Shown here piece by piece: positions 54,077 to 60,910 of a DNA stretch of 64,000 nucleotides; within the stretch, counting starts at the first letter, position 1, and every line of letters begins with the position of its first letter. The stretch covers positions 1 through 64,000 of IMG/VR virus record IMGVR_UViG_3300050821_002050; one strand, given 5' to 3'. The notes under the pieces were generated by a model. That model had not been told where the DNA came from and made no database searches. It saw only the letters and a program-made list of their open reading frames with translations. This DNA is from a virus. The position numbers and the translations under genes were made by a program.

Positions 54077-54306
54077 CCGAACCAAAGGGACCACGGCCAT
54101 ACCACCGAGGCAGGAAGTACATCTTCGTTTCGACAGCGAGGGGCGGACCATTCTTCGTCCCTGCACCTAGTGAGGGAGAGCGATCGCTAAACACCGGTGC
54201 TAAGGCGCGAAGCCTCACTGCAAGGAGGGCCTTCGATCAGCTCAGCGATCAAGCGTTCGAAGCCAGCTTTCAGCATTGGCTCAAGCACGAGAGGCACCTC
54301 TCATGA
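54073..54306 (+). CDS. Hypothetical early protein, 77 aa
   Basis: MTEPKGPRPYHRGRKYIFVS, then TARRAFDQLSDQAFEASFQHW. The start overlaps the previous TGA. A basic beta segment and a helical end. Function unknown. Confidence 0.55.
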   Translation: MTEPKGPRPYHRGRKYIFVSTARGGPFFVPAPSEGERSLNTGAKARSLTARRAFDQLSDQAFEASFQHWLKHERHLS

Positions 54307-54488
54307 TGAGCCTGTTTATCGCTATACGCACCATGGTGCTCTCGTTATACCATGGCAAGTTTGGCATCGCTTTCGCGATAGCCGCGTACCTGTGTGCTCG
54401 CACTGAGCACCCGTTCTGGACAGGAGTGTGTATCAGCCTGTCCATCGCCTGCATCCCCATTGTCGTACCAGCAAAGGAGAAAGCATGA
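54303..54488 (+). CDS. Early membrane protein, 61 aa
   Basis: Two transmembrane helices (FGIAFAIAAYLCA; FWTGVCISLSIACIPIVV). The ATGATG start overlaps the previous stop. Small two-helix proteins in early blocks are often membrane modifiers; function unknown. Confidence 0.6.
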   Translation: MMSLFIAIRTMVLSLYHGKFGIAFAIAAYLCARTEHPFWTGVCISLSIACIPIVVPAKEKA

Positions 54489-54700
54489 TCGAGAACCATT
54501 ACCAACTGAACATCGCCTACATGGGCATGCACTACGCTCGGGTCAAATTCCCGTCGTGGTGCACGCAAAGCGATGCCCAGATGAAGGCCAAGCAAATCGC
54601 CGATGCAATGAAGACTTCATTTGGCACACCGCTCAATTGGAGCTTTCGGCTGACCTTTGTCGAGTGCGTCGGCCACGAGATCGAAGTGGAGGGCGTATGA
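54485..54700 (+). CDS. Hypothetical early protein, 71 aa
   Basis: MIENHYQLNIAYMGMHYARV followed by SDAQMKAKQIADAMKTSF and a beta end. Mixed alpha-beta fold by composition. ATGA overlaps with both neighbours. Confidence 0.6.
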   Translation: MIENHYQLNIAYMGMHYARVKFPSWCTQSDAQMKAKQIADAMKTSFGTPLNWSFRLTFVECVGHEIEVEGV

Positions 54701-55161
54701 GCGATAAATCCGACAGTTTCCTGAAGGTGCTGAAGCACATGGAGCGTTTGACGCTCCGTGAGCTACGGCATATGCGAACGTGGGTCGACGCTCGTATCGA
54801 GAGCGAGTGTGGCAAGGCTGCCGTCGAGTTCCACAAGAAATTGCAAGAGCACAACCGTCTCAGGAATGAGCTGCCTAGTTGGGTGGACATCATGTCTGAG
54901 CGTCTGGCTAAGACAGACATTGGCCGTGAGACGCTGGCTCGCGTGCAGCGCAAGTATGGCGAGAAGCCCGAGGGCTTCCAATACAAGGACGATGCCGTCA
55001 CGCACGAGGGCAAGGAGTACACCACTCCGCTCTGGTACGACGATACGAGAGCGAGGAAGGCAGTGGCTGATGCCATGCTCTCTGGCAAGGCCAAACCCTA
55101 CAAGCTCAAGAAGGTGCCTGAGTTCGCAAAGAGCAAGAAGGTGCGAGGTAAGCGCAAATGA
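54697..55161 (+). CDS. Hypothetical early protein, 154 aa
   Basis: A helical N-terminus (LTLRELRHMRTWVDARIESE), a segment GRETLARVQRKYGEKPEGFQ, then PLWYDDTRARKAVADAML and a Lys-rich tail. The order of an oligomerising helix, linker and small basic domain recalls H-NS-like proteins in shape only. I would not name it. ATGA on both sides. Confidence 0.6.
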   Translation: MSDKSDSFLKVLKHMERLTLRELRHMRTWVDARIESECGKAAVEFHKKLQEHNRLRNELPSWVDIMSERLAKTDIGRETLARVQRKYGEKPEGFQYKDDAVTHEGKEYTTPLWYDDTRARKAVADAMLSGKAKPYKLKKVPEFAKSKKVRGKRK

Positions 55162-55361
55162 TGAAACGTCTCACCCGCGAGGATGCAAGGCGCATCGTCA
55201 GCAAGGCACAGCGCGCGCTCCACTTCGAGCGCGTCGCTGAGCGTCATCCATTGGCGTGGAGCTTCTTCCCCACGCTCGACATCAGCGAGTACGGCACCTA
55301 CGACCCCGCATTCGAAGCGTGGTTCAACAAAGAGCAGAACGAAGGGAGGGATCGACAATGA
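55158..55361 (+). CDS. Hypothetical early protein, 67 aa
   Basis: TREDARRIVSKAQRALHFER, then LDISEYGTYDPAFEAWFNKE. Helical and charged. ATGA overlaps both neighbours. Confidence 0.55.
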   Translation: MMKRLTREDARRIVSKAQRALHFERVAERHPLAWSFFPTLDISEYGTYDPAFEAWFNKEQNEGRDRQ

Positions 55362-55708
55362 ACCAGCGTGAAACCGACTTGATGCATCGTGCCGGTCTCG
55401 TGATCCAAGAGTTTCTCGCTGCCGATGTGTGGCAGGGTGATACTCCGCCCGAGGAAGCGATGAAGCTTGTCAGCGAGATGAGTTTCGCGGTTACGGCAGC
55501 CGTAAGCGAACAGCTTACAATCACGCCTTTCGAAGCCAACGCGCTCCTATACGCATTGGATGAGCACGTTTGCACTGATCGGCTTACTGGGCGCGTTCCT
55601 AAAGGTATAGGGGCGCACACTTGTCTGACGCGCAAACAGTGGCAGGACCTACGTGACAGGCTCATGGCCTATCACGATCATCCTCCTTCGCGCGGCGCTT
55701 CCAAATGA
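55358..55708 (+). CDS. Hypothetical early protein, 116 aa
   Basis: MNQRETDLMHRAGLVIQEF, then a palindrome-encoded AVTAAVSEQ within a helical stretch, and FEANALLYALDEHVCTD. The palindrome here encodes part of an apparently folded helix. Function unknown. Confidence 0.55.
   Translation: MNQRETDLMHRAGLVIQEFLAADVWQGDTPPEEAMKLVSEMSFAVTAAVSEQLTITPFEANALLYALDEHVCTDRLTGRVPKGIGAHTCLTRKQWQDLRDRLMAYHDHPPSRGASK
55491..55505. repeat. Dispersed palindrome site 16
   Basis: TTACGG-CAG-CCGTAA; in frame (AVTAAVSE) in the 116-aa early protein. Confidence 0.9.
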
Positions 55709-55814
55709 GCTTTTCGCGCCTAAGCTGTTCGGCATATGCGCGATGTTGCGCGAGTTTTAGGAGATGTTCACGACGGGCCACGACCTCGTCATCTTCGTGG
55801 TTCGGGTCAAACAT
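55662..55814 (-). CDS. Candidate antisense small protein, 50 aa
   Basis: On the minus strand of an otherwise empty 180-bp gap. MFDPNHEDDEVVARREHLLK continues as LAQHRAYAEQLRREKLIWK, a charged helix with protein-like composition. No clear ribosome site; overlaps the 3' end of the rightward neighbour by 47 bp. Alternatively it is chance in GC-rich DNA. Confidence 0.35.
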   Translation of the reverse strand: MFDPNHEDDEVVARREHLLKLAQHRAYAEQLRREKLIWKRRAKEDDRDRP

Positions 55815-55888
55815 ATCGAGGCCCTAGCACGGTATCACGGTCGACAGGTGGTCAATATTGATCACAAAACAGAGAAAGGAGCAGTACC

Positions 55889-56290
55889 ATGGGAAGTTTC
55901 TTCAACCAGATGGACAGGAAATACAAAGCGGAGTGGCTCAAAGCGCTGCGCTCTGGCGAGTACCAGCAGGCACGAGGCAAGCTCTACGATGGCACAGGCT
56001 ATTGTTGCCTCGGAGTGCTCTGCAAGGTGGCAGGCTCGAAGTTCGTGATCACCAACCCGGACGATGTGAGACACGAGAGCGACTATCCGGTGTACGAGCC
56101 CACCAAACTCGGCAACGACCAACCCGGCGATGCAGAGAGCCTCAACGACCACGGCTTGCAGATGTTCGGCTTCGATACTGAAGTGCAGGACATGCTTGCA
56201 GCCAAGAACGATGGCAATCCTGCAGCAACGCCACCCAAGCCGATGCAGTCCTTCGCTGAGATCGCTGACTGGATCGAGGAGAACCTATGA
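55889..56290 (+). CDS. Conserved phage protein with YCCLGVLC motif, 133 aa
   Basis: KAEWLKALRSGEYQQARGKL and GTGYCCLGVLCKVAG are hallmarks of a family widespread in phages, with a Cys-rich core and C-terminal helix (FAEIADWIEENL). Function of the family is not established to my knowledge. AAAGGAG precedes the ATG. Confidence 0.7.
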   Translation: MGSFFNQMDRKYKAEWLKALRSGEYQQARGKLYDGTGYCCLGVLCKVAGSKFVITNPDDVRHESDYPVYEPTKLGNDQPGDAESLNDHGLQMFGFDTEVQDMLAAKNDGNPAATPPKPMQSFAEIADWIEENL

Positions 56291-56502
56291 GCACCACACA
56301 CTTAATTGCGATCGACGCTGATCGCCTCACCGAGATCGAGGCTGATCCTGTTCAGTTCGTCGCGATCCTCATGATTGCCTGCAGGCTCTCGAACCCGGGT
56401 GAGGCTGTTCGAGATGCGCTGCGTTCCTTCGGCACAGTCCATCTCACGTCGAGCATGGACTTCCGTCGTGCCATCGAAGAAGCGTGGAGGGCATACACAT
56501 GA
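56287..56502 (+). CDS. Hypothetical early protein, 71 aa
   Basis: Begins LIAIDADRLTEIEADPVQFV; helical end (FRRAIEEAWRAYT). ATGA overlap with the previous gene and next gene. No family recognised. Confidence 0.55.
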   Translation: MSTTHLIAIDADRLTEIEADPVQFVAILMIACRLSNPGEAVRDALRSFGTVHLTSSMDFRRAIEEAWRAYT

Positions 56503-56681
56503 GCCGCTTGCGAGAATGCCCTTGTGGGTCGGGCGAGTTTCCCACACCGCAACACGACGGCCACGGCATCTTCATGTGCTACACCTGTTCAGAGTGTGAG
56601 CGTGAGAAGATGAGTGGCTGGCGCTCTGACATTCACGAGCGCTACGAGTGCGACGAGCCAATCGACGCGGAGGACTACTGA
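56499..56681 (+). CDS. Zinc-ribbon-like early protein, 60 aa
   Basis: MSRLRECPCGSGEFPTPQHD with CxC, then CYTCSECE. The pattern CPCGSGEFPxxQxDxxGIF...YTCxxCE is common in small phage proteins, most likely a zinc ribbon. Start by ATGA overlap. Confidence 0.65.
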   Translation: MSRLRECPCGSGEFPTPQHDGHGIFMCYTCSECEREKMSGWRSDIHERYECDEPIDAEDY

Positions 56682-57052
56682 TGGGATGGGGTCAGAAGAA
56701 CGCACGGTTCTACGGTACGCTGCGCGGCCAGACCAATAACATGGTTGGCCGGTGTGGCGATCGTGGTGGCATGCTCATCACTGCACAGAGCCACTCAGGC
56801 GACATCCGCATCCAGACGTATGTCAGCAGTATCGAAAACGAGGATTGTGTGCGCATTGTCGCTTGCGCCCACACGACGAAGGCAACGGATGGTCACGGTG
56901 GTGGTCATTCGGTGGTCCTCTATGACGGTCCCATCAATCGACTGCTGAAGGAAAACAAGGACCTGCTGCACCTATTGGCAGAGGACGCATTCAGAAAGGA
57001 GTGTGACTATGACGGAGCATTATGCAGTGCAGGCGGCGAATATCATCGCTGA
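56681..57052 (+). CDS. Hypothetical early protein, 123 aa
   Basis: A TGATG start overlap. Contains GQKNARFYGTLRG and a His/Gly segment (TKATDGHGGGHSVVLYDGP). Mixed beta. Its 3' end overlaps the next gene by 44 bp. Confidence 0.55.
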   Translation: MGWGQKNARFYGTLRGQTNNMVGRCGDRGGMLITAQSHSGDIRIQTYVSSIENEDCVRIVACAHTTKATDGHGGGHSVVLYDGPINRLLKENKDLLHLLAEDAFRKECDYDGALCSAGGEYHR

Positions 57053-57194
57053 CGGCATCAAGCAGGCTGGCGAAGGTCTCGAAAGCGAGATGGGGAAGCA
57101 AGGCCGCATCGACTATACCCACGAGCTAGAGCAGATCGCAGCGGCTTTGTACCAAGTGGCCGAGGCTATCAGCAAGCTTGCAGACAAGGAGTAG
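57009..57194 (+). CDS. Small helical protein, 61 aa
   Basis: MTEHYAVQAANIIADGIKQA, then YTHELEQIAAALYQVAEAIS: two amphipathic helices. AAAGGAG lies 8 nt before the ATG at 57009. Confidence 0.6.
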   Translation: MTEHYAVQAANIIADGIKQAGEGLESEMGKQGRIDYTHELEQIAAALYQVAEAISKLADKE

Positions 57195-57197
57195 CAC

Positions 57198-57611
57198 ATG
57201 AACCGGAAGCAACGCGAGTTCAAGCGCATGCTTAAGGCACGCGAAGCACAGGCGAACGAAGTAGGTCGCGGTGGCTTCGCTGCAGCGAGACGACGTAGGC
57301 AAATGCTGAAAGGCAGCCTCAAGCCTGAGAACGGCTTGGTCAAGGAATACGCATGTGACAACCATCTGTGCCAGAACACCGTCAAGGTACCTGGCCTGTG
57401 TTCCACATGCGTTGTGATGACTGTGGCTAACACCATCGACCATAGAGAGGAGCAGATCGGTTTCAAGGAGCCCTTGGAGAAAGACATCCTGTCTTACTGC
57501 AGGGAAGCAGCGAAGGAGCTAGAGCTAGAAGACGACTATCCTCGCCAGTCCGACGAGGACTACGAGGCACGACGAGGCAATCGCGACGACCAATGGAAGG
57601 AGCTAGAATGA
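57198..57611 (+). CDS. Zinc-finger-like early protein, 137 aa
   Basis: A basic N-terminus (REFKRMLKAREAQANE; AARRRRQML), a four-cysteine motif (CDNHLCQNTVKVPGLCSTC), and an acidic C-terminus (EDDYPRQSDEDYEARRGN). The Cys spacing suggests a treble-clef-like zinc site. ATGA overlap with the next gene. Nucleic-acid binding is likely but unproven. Confidence 0.6.
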   Translation: MNRKQREFKRMLKAREAQANEVGRGGFAAARRRRQMLKGSLKPENGLVKEYACDNHLCQNTVKVPGLCSTCVVMTVANTIDHREEQIGFKEPLEKDILSYCREAAKELELEDDYPRQSDEDYEARRGNRDDQWKELE

Positions 57612-58000
57612 TCATCACCAACTGGACTGAGATGATGTGGCACGAGTGGGCCACTGCGACGCATACGCTACTCCACCTTCGAGGTAGAGACCAATGGTCT
57701 GTGCTTTGGAACGAACAGCTTGACAGACGCATTGACCAAGTGTTGCGTATGTACGGCGTGGAGAACATCAATCTTGATGCGTGGGAGAAGGAGCTAATGC
57801 ATGGACTTCGACTATCCCAAGGTTCGGGCACTAACGATCTGCATCGAATGCAGACAGACGAAGCGGTCAGGTCAACTGATTTGTCATCATTGTCATACGA
57901 GGCAGAAGCGGACGCCGCACCATGGTGGAGGCGATTACGACACGTGCTTGGAAGCTACCTTCGATCTTATCGAAGCGGGCACACTGCTAGTCACTCGTGA
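57608..58000 (+). CDS. Early protein with long overlapping end, 130 aa
   Basis: The first 65 residues (MIITNWTEMMWHEWATATHT; WNEQLDRRIDQVLRMYGVEN) look normal. The remaining 65 overlap the next gene (from 57801) in another frame. Start by ATGA overlap. Function unknown. Confidence 0.5.
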   Translation: MIITNWTEMMWHEWATATHTLLHLRGRDQWSVLWNEQLDRRIDQVLRMYGVENINLDAWEKELMHGLRLSQGSGTNDLHRMQTDEAVRSTDLSSLSYEAEADAAPWWRRLRHVLGSYLRSYRSGHTASHS

Positions 58001-58022
58001 GGGTAAAATTGTCCTTGGATAA
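57801..58022 (+). CDS. Zinc-ribbon-like early protein, 73 aa
   Basis: RALTICIECRQTKRSGQLIC is followed by HHCHTRQK, giving two Cys pairs of a zinc ribbon, then EATFDLIEAGTLLVTREG. AAGGAG precedes the ATG. Real despite lying over the tail of the previous gene. Confidence 0.65.
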   Translation: MDFDYPKVRALTICIECRQTKRSGQLICHHCHTRQKRTPHHGGGDYDTCLEATFDLIEAGTLLVTREGKIVLG

Positions 58023-58395
58023 TGTAGAACGTACCGTAAAGAAGCTGCGCCCCGAGTGGGCGCAGCTAATGGCTAACCTTGTCCTGCGAGGTTGGATCAT
58101 CAAGCCTGTGGAAGGGCAGATAGGTCAGTACATCCATGGTACCGATGCATGGACGGCGCACCTAGAGTGCGACACCTTGGAGAAGTTGCAGATAGCGACG
58201 ATCCACAAAGACAGATTTGGACTGCGGATGTACTCCGCACCCAGCCTGCTAGTTCTGCTTGAGCAGATGGTAGACGTGCTCGCAGAGTTTCAGGCAATAG
58301 AATTGGCGGATTTGCCCGACGCGGCAGAAGCGCCAAAACCGCCCGTCACTGACGGTCACCGTAACCGCAAACGAAAGGAGCAGTACCTACCATGA
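58009..58395 (+). CDS. Hypothetical early protein, 128 aa
   Basis: The TTG at 58009 (LSLDNVERTVKKL) has GAGGG five bases upstream; a GTG at 57997 is the alternative. Helical and beta mixed (EWAQLMANLVLRGWIIKPVE; TIHKDRFGLRMYSAPSLLVL). Its C-terminus runs through a palindrome copy and ends in ATGA overlap with the next gene. Confidence 0.55.
   Translation: MSLDNVERTVKKLRPEWAQLMANLVLRGWIIKPVEGQIGQYIHGTDAWTAHLECDTLEKLQIATIHKDRFGLRMYSAPSLLVLLEQMVDVLAEFQAIELADLPDAAEAPKPPVTDGHRNRKRKEQYLP
58350..58364. repeat. Dispersed palindrome site 17 (one mismatch)
   Basis: TGACGG-TCA-CCGTAA; in coding DNA, in the frame that reads DGHRN, 11 bp before the AAAGGAG of the next gene. Confidence 0.8.
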
Positions 58396-59072
58396 GCACC
58401 CCACCAACCCCAAACACCATCACGTTTGAAGAAGTGATGGAAGTAGCCGACTTGCTCGGCAGTCAACACGGTCAGAGCAAAGACGTGTTGATCAAGTCTC
58501 TTCTGAAGTGTTGTGAGGCTGCCTATCATGGGGCTCTCACCACTCAGAAGAACAAGCACGGTAAAGACCGTGACGATGCCTCGATGTATGCGGAGCGCTA
58601 CTTCAAGGCCCGCAACGAGAACGTGATCTTCGATCCGAAGGCTGACAATCAGCAGAAGCTGGCTTGCACCATTCGGACGGCGGTCAAGCTGGGTTCCTCG
58701 CCTAAGTTCGGCAATGGTGAGCCCATCGCTACTGTCAATCAGCTCATGAGCCTCTTCCAGAAGGAGAAGGCCGCTACCAAGGGCAAGGTTGACAGCGCTG
58801 ACAACGTCTTCCTGAAGTTCGCTCGTGCTCAGCTTGCTCACGACATCATGTACGAAGGTGATGAGCTGAAGCAGTTCCTCTACAAGAAGGAAAAGCAGGA
58901 GCCGACGCTCGAAGAGTACCTCGAAAACACCGCCAAGAAGCTCGACAAGCTGATCACTGGCGATGCACCCGGTAACCTGCAGAGCAAGTCCAAGAACGTG
59001 ATGGACGCGCGCCATGCGTTGCGTCAGGAGCTGGCTGCGATTGCCCGTGCCAAGTCCAAGGGTGGCGTGTGA
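58392..59072 (+). CDS. Hypothetical early protein, 226 aa
   Basis: Strong AAAGGAG and ATGA overlap. Helical throughout (FEEVMEVADLLGSQHGQSKD; LACTIRTAVKLGSS; TLEEYLENTAKKLDKLIT), ending in a basic helix (RQELAAIARAKSKGG). It immediately precedes the MoxR/VWA pair and may be their substrate or partner. No family recognised. Confidence 0.6.
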   Translation: MSTPPTPNTITFEEVMEVADLLGSQHGQSKDVLIKSLLKCCEAAYHGALTTQKNKHGKDRDDASMYAERYFKARNENVIFDPKADNQQKLACTIRTAVKLGSSPKFGNGEPIATVNQLMSLFQKEKAATKGKVDSADNVFLKFARAQLAHDIMYEGDELKQFLYKKEKQEPTLEEYLENTAKKLDKLITGDAPGNLQSKSKNVMDARHALRQELAAIARAKSKGGV

Positions 59073-59188
59073 TGAGAAGCACCCGCACCCGTAGGCTCAA
59101 ACGCAGACATAAAACCCAACTCGCTGCAATCGAGCGACGACAGAGCATCATCAAGTCTCTGTATCGCCTGTACTACAGCGGGCGCTGA
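59072..59188 (+). CDS. Very basic small protein, 38 aa
   Basis: MRSTRTRRLKRRHKTQLAAI continues with ERRQSIIKSLYRLYYSGR. TGATG overlap with the gene before. About a third Arg/Lys. Confidence 0.6.
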   Translation: MRSTRTRRLKRRHKTQLAAIERRQSIIKSLYRLYYSGR

Positions 59189-59189
59189 T

Positions 59190-59284
59190 AGCAGGCAGGC
59201 CCGCGCTGGAGGTAGCTGGTACCTATCTCCTTCTGCGACTGCCTGCTGGGCGACATGGTGGTCTAGCTCCCTGCCATGTCGCCC
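59190..59284 (+). ncRNA. Tandem strong hairpins before MoxR gene
   Basis: AGCAGGCAG/CTGCCTGCT (59190-59198 and 59239-59247) encloses a smaller stem (GGAG...CTCC). The next base starts an 11-bp perfect stem, GGGCGACATGG/CCATGTCGCCC (59248-59284). There is no T-run. It may be a processing site, 5' mRNA stabiliser or structured leader of the ATPase gene. Confidence 0.45.
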
Positions 59285-59333
59285 ACTTCTCTTCACGGAG
59301 CATCTGTAACCCAACGAAAGGAGACTATCACCC

Positions 59334-60494
59334 ATGGGAATGAGCATTATCGAGGCGAAGAAGCAGACACGAGCGCTTCTCAGAGCAGGCAACGCCGCGC
59401 TCTGGTCGAGTGGCTCGGGGCTGGGCAAGTCCTCTGTGGCCTACCAACTGTTCGAAGAGATCAGGGACGAAGGCGCAAAGAAGGGCGAAGCTTGGGGCTT
59501 TCTGACTTTCTTCGCCGCAACCCAGCAGCCAACCGACATGGTTGGCGTCCAGTTCAAGGGAGAGCGTACCTATCAGTACGCTGATCCGGTGTCTGGCGAA
59601 CTCAAGGAACGCACGATCACTATCTCTGATCCTGCATTGCCCGTCTGGATGATGTCCAGCGAAGGCAAGCCGGCGTTCATGTACGACAAATGCTTCCTGT
59701 TGATCGACGAATACGGTCAGGGCGAACTTGATACCAAACGAAGCATCGCGGAGGTGTTCCTCAACGGTGGCGTCAATCCGTGGTACCTACCTGCTGGTAG
59801 CGTGCGTCTCGCCTGCACCAATCAGGGAGCACGGTATGGCGTGAGCAAAGACTTCGACTTCGCGATTTCACGGCGTTTCCAATTGGAGATCGTCGGAGAC
59901 CTCGATGTGTCCATGACCTACATGGACAAGCCCTACTGGCATCAGGGCAGGCAATGGGTCACGCTGCCGGTCACGAAGCTCTGGGCCAAGCAGCACCCCG
60001 AAACGCTCTTCGAAGAAGAGCCGAAGGTGCAGGGACCGTGGTGCAATCCTCGCCAGCTTATGGCTGTGGATCGCTTCATCCAATCCTCGTGGGAAATCTC
60101 TAACGACCAAGAGATCACCTCTGAGATGACTTCGGTCATCGCAGGCGGGATCGGCATGCCCGCGACGGAGAGCCTGTTGGGTCATTTCCAGTTCTTGCTG
60201 GAGCTTCCTCAGTACGAGGAAGTTATCAAGGACCCGCAGGGTACGCCCGTTCCTACCAAGGCTGACCTGATGATGCTGATGGCCTACCAACTCGCTGCCT
60301 TTACCAAGGTCGAAGACCTTGCGCCGGTCATCGAGTACATTCAGCGTCTTCCCAAGGATATGGGCGTGACGTATGTTACCAGTCTACTTCGACGCGACTA
60401 CCGTGGTCTGATCAATAGCCCGCCGATGCAGGCATGGATCAGCAAGAACGCTGCGCTGGTGTCGATCATCTCGGCATTGGCTCAGACCAACTGA
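59334..60494 (+). CDS. MoxR-type AAA+ ATPase
   Basis: 386 aa. Walker A GSGLGKSS (near residue 27), Walker B CFLLIDEYGQ (near 120), sensor 1 ACTNQGAR, and the C-terminal lid helices. The short distance from the N-terminus to Walker A and the helix inserts fit the MoxR/RavA clade. MoxR ATPases work with von Willebrand A proteins to remodel or activate client proteins. The 437-aa gene two positions on is such a partner. AAAGGAG is 11 nt before the ATG; a second ATG follows two codons later. Confidence 0.75.
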   Translation: MGMSIIEAKKQTRALLRAGNAALWSSGSGLGKSSVAYQLFEEIRDEGAKKGEAWGFLTFFAATQQPTDMVGVQFKGERTYQYADPVSGELKERTITISDPALPVWMMSSEGKPAFMYDKCFLLIDEYGQGELDTKRSIAEVFLNGGVNPWYLPAGSVRLACTNQGARYGVSKDFDFAISRRFQLEIVGDLDVSMTYMDKPYWHQGRQWVTLPVTKLWAKQHPETLFEEEPKVQGPWCNPRQLMAVDRFIQSSWEISNDQEITSEMTSVIAGGIGMPATESLLGHFQFLLELPQYEEVIKDPQGTPVPTKADLMMLMAYQLAAFTKVEDLAPVIEYIQRLPKDMGVTYVTSLLRRDYRGLINSPPMQAWISKNAALVSIISALAQTN

Positions 60495-60496
60495 GT

Positions 60497-60580
60497 TAGT
60501 CTGCAGGGACCTGATTTAGCAATGTCAGTAGCAGACTAGGCATGTGAGTGGCGGGGTGTTCGACCCAACAACCCCGCCAC
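60497..60580 (+). ncRNA. Tandem hairpins before 60611-60910
   Basis: TAGTCTGC/GCAGACTA (60497-60504 and 60531-60538) with an inner CTGA/TCAG; then GTGGCGGGGT.../...ACCCCGCCAC (60548-60580). A dispersed palindrome follows at once. There is no T-run, so termination is uncertain. Confidence 0.45.
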
Positions 60581-60595
60581 TTACGGCCACCGTAA
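60581..60595. repeat. Dispersed palindrome site 18
   Basis: TTACGG-CCA-CCGTAA; intergenic, 3 bp before AAAGGAG of the next gene. Confidence 0.9.
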
Positions 60596-60610
60596 CCGAA
60601 AGGAGCAAAC

Positions 60611-60910
60611 ATGGGCCAACGTACATTCACAATCGAGTTGAAGGTCGACTACGCTGACCGCAACAAGGACGAAGAGATCAAGAAAGCCTGTATCGCTGCA
60701 GGTGTGCATCTCTTTGCTACCGCACAGTTACTGTCGGACATTCCCCGTACCACCGACATCGCTGTTTACACCGACGACAATTTCATTCCTCGCAAGCAAA
60801 TACTTGCGCAAGAGGACATCATTCGCACGGGCAATGCTGCCCTACCGAGCACCCAAGAGGCGGATGGGAACTCGGCTGAAGACTTGGCCGCCGTGATAGG
60901 AGACCTATGA
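60611..60910 (+). CDS. Hypothetical protein between MoxR and VWA genes, 99 aa
   Basis: TFTIELKVDYADRNKDEEIK, then KACIAAGVHLFATAQLL and an acidic end (EDLAAVIGDL). An alpha-beta layout. Coupled by ATGA to the VWA gene. Its place suggests a third component of that system. Confidence 0.6.
   Translation: MGQRTFTIELKVDYADRNKDEEIKKACIAAGVHLFATAQLLSDIPRTTDIAVYTDDNFIPRKQILAQEDIIRTGNAALPSTQEADGNSAEDLAAVIGDL

Noticed and set aside
54697-55161. An H-NS-like call for the 154-aa protein
   Set aside because: Only the general layout matches. The H-NS DNA-binding core motif was not seen, so it was left as hypothetical.
55764-56048. A rightward ORF of 94 codons overlapping 55889-56290
   Set aside because: Its AGGAG touches the ATG with no spacer, and most of it is out of frame over the conserved YCCLGVLC-motif gene.
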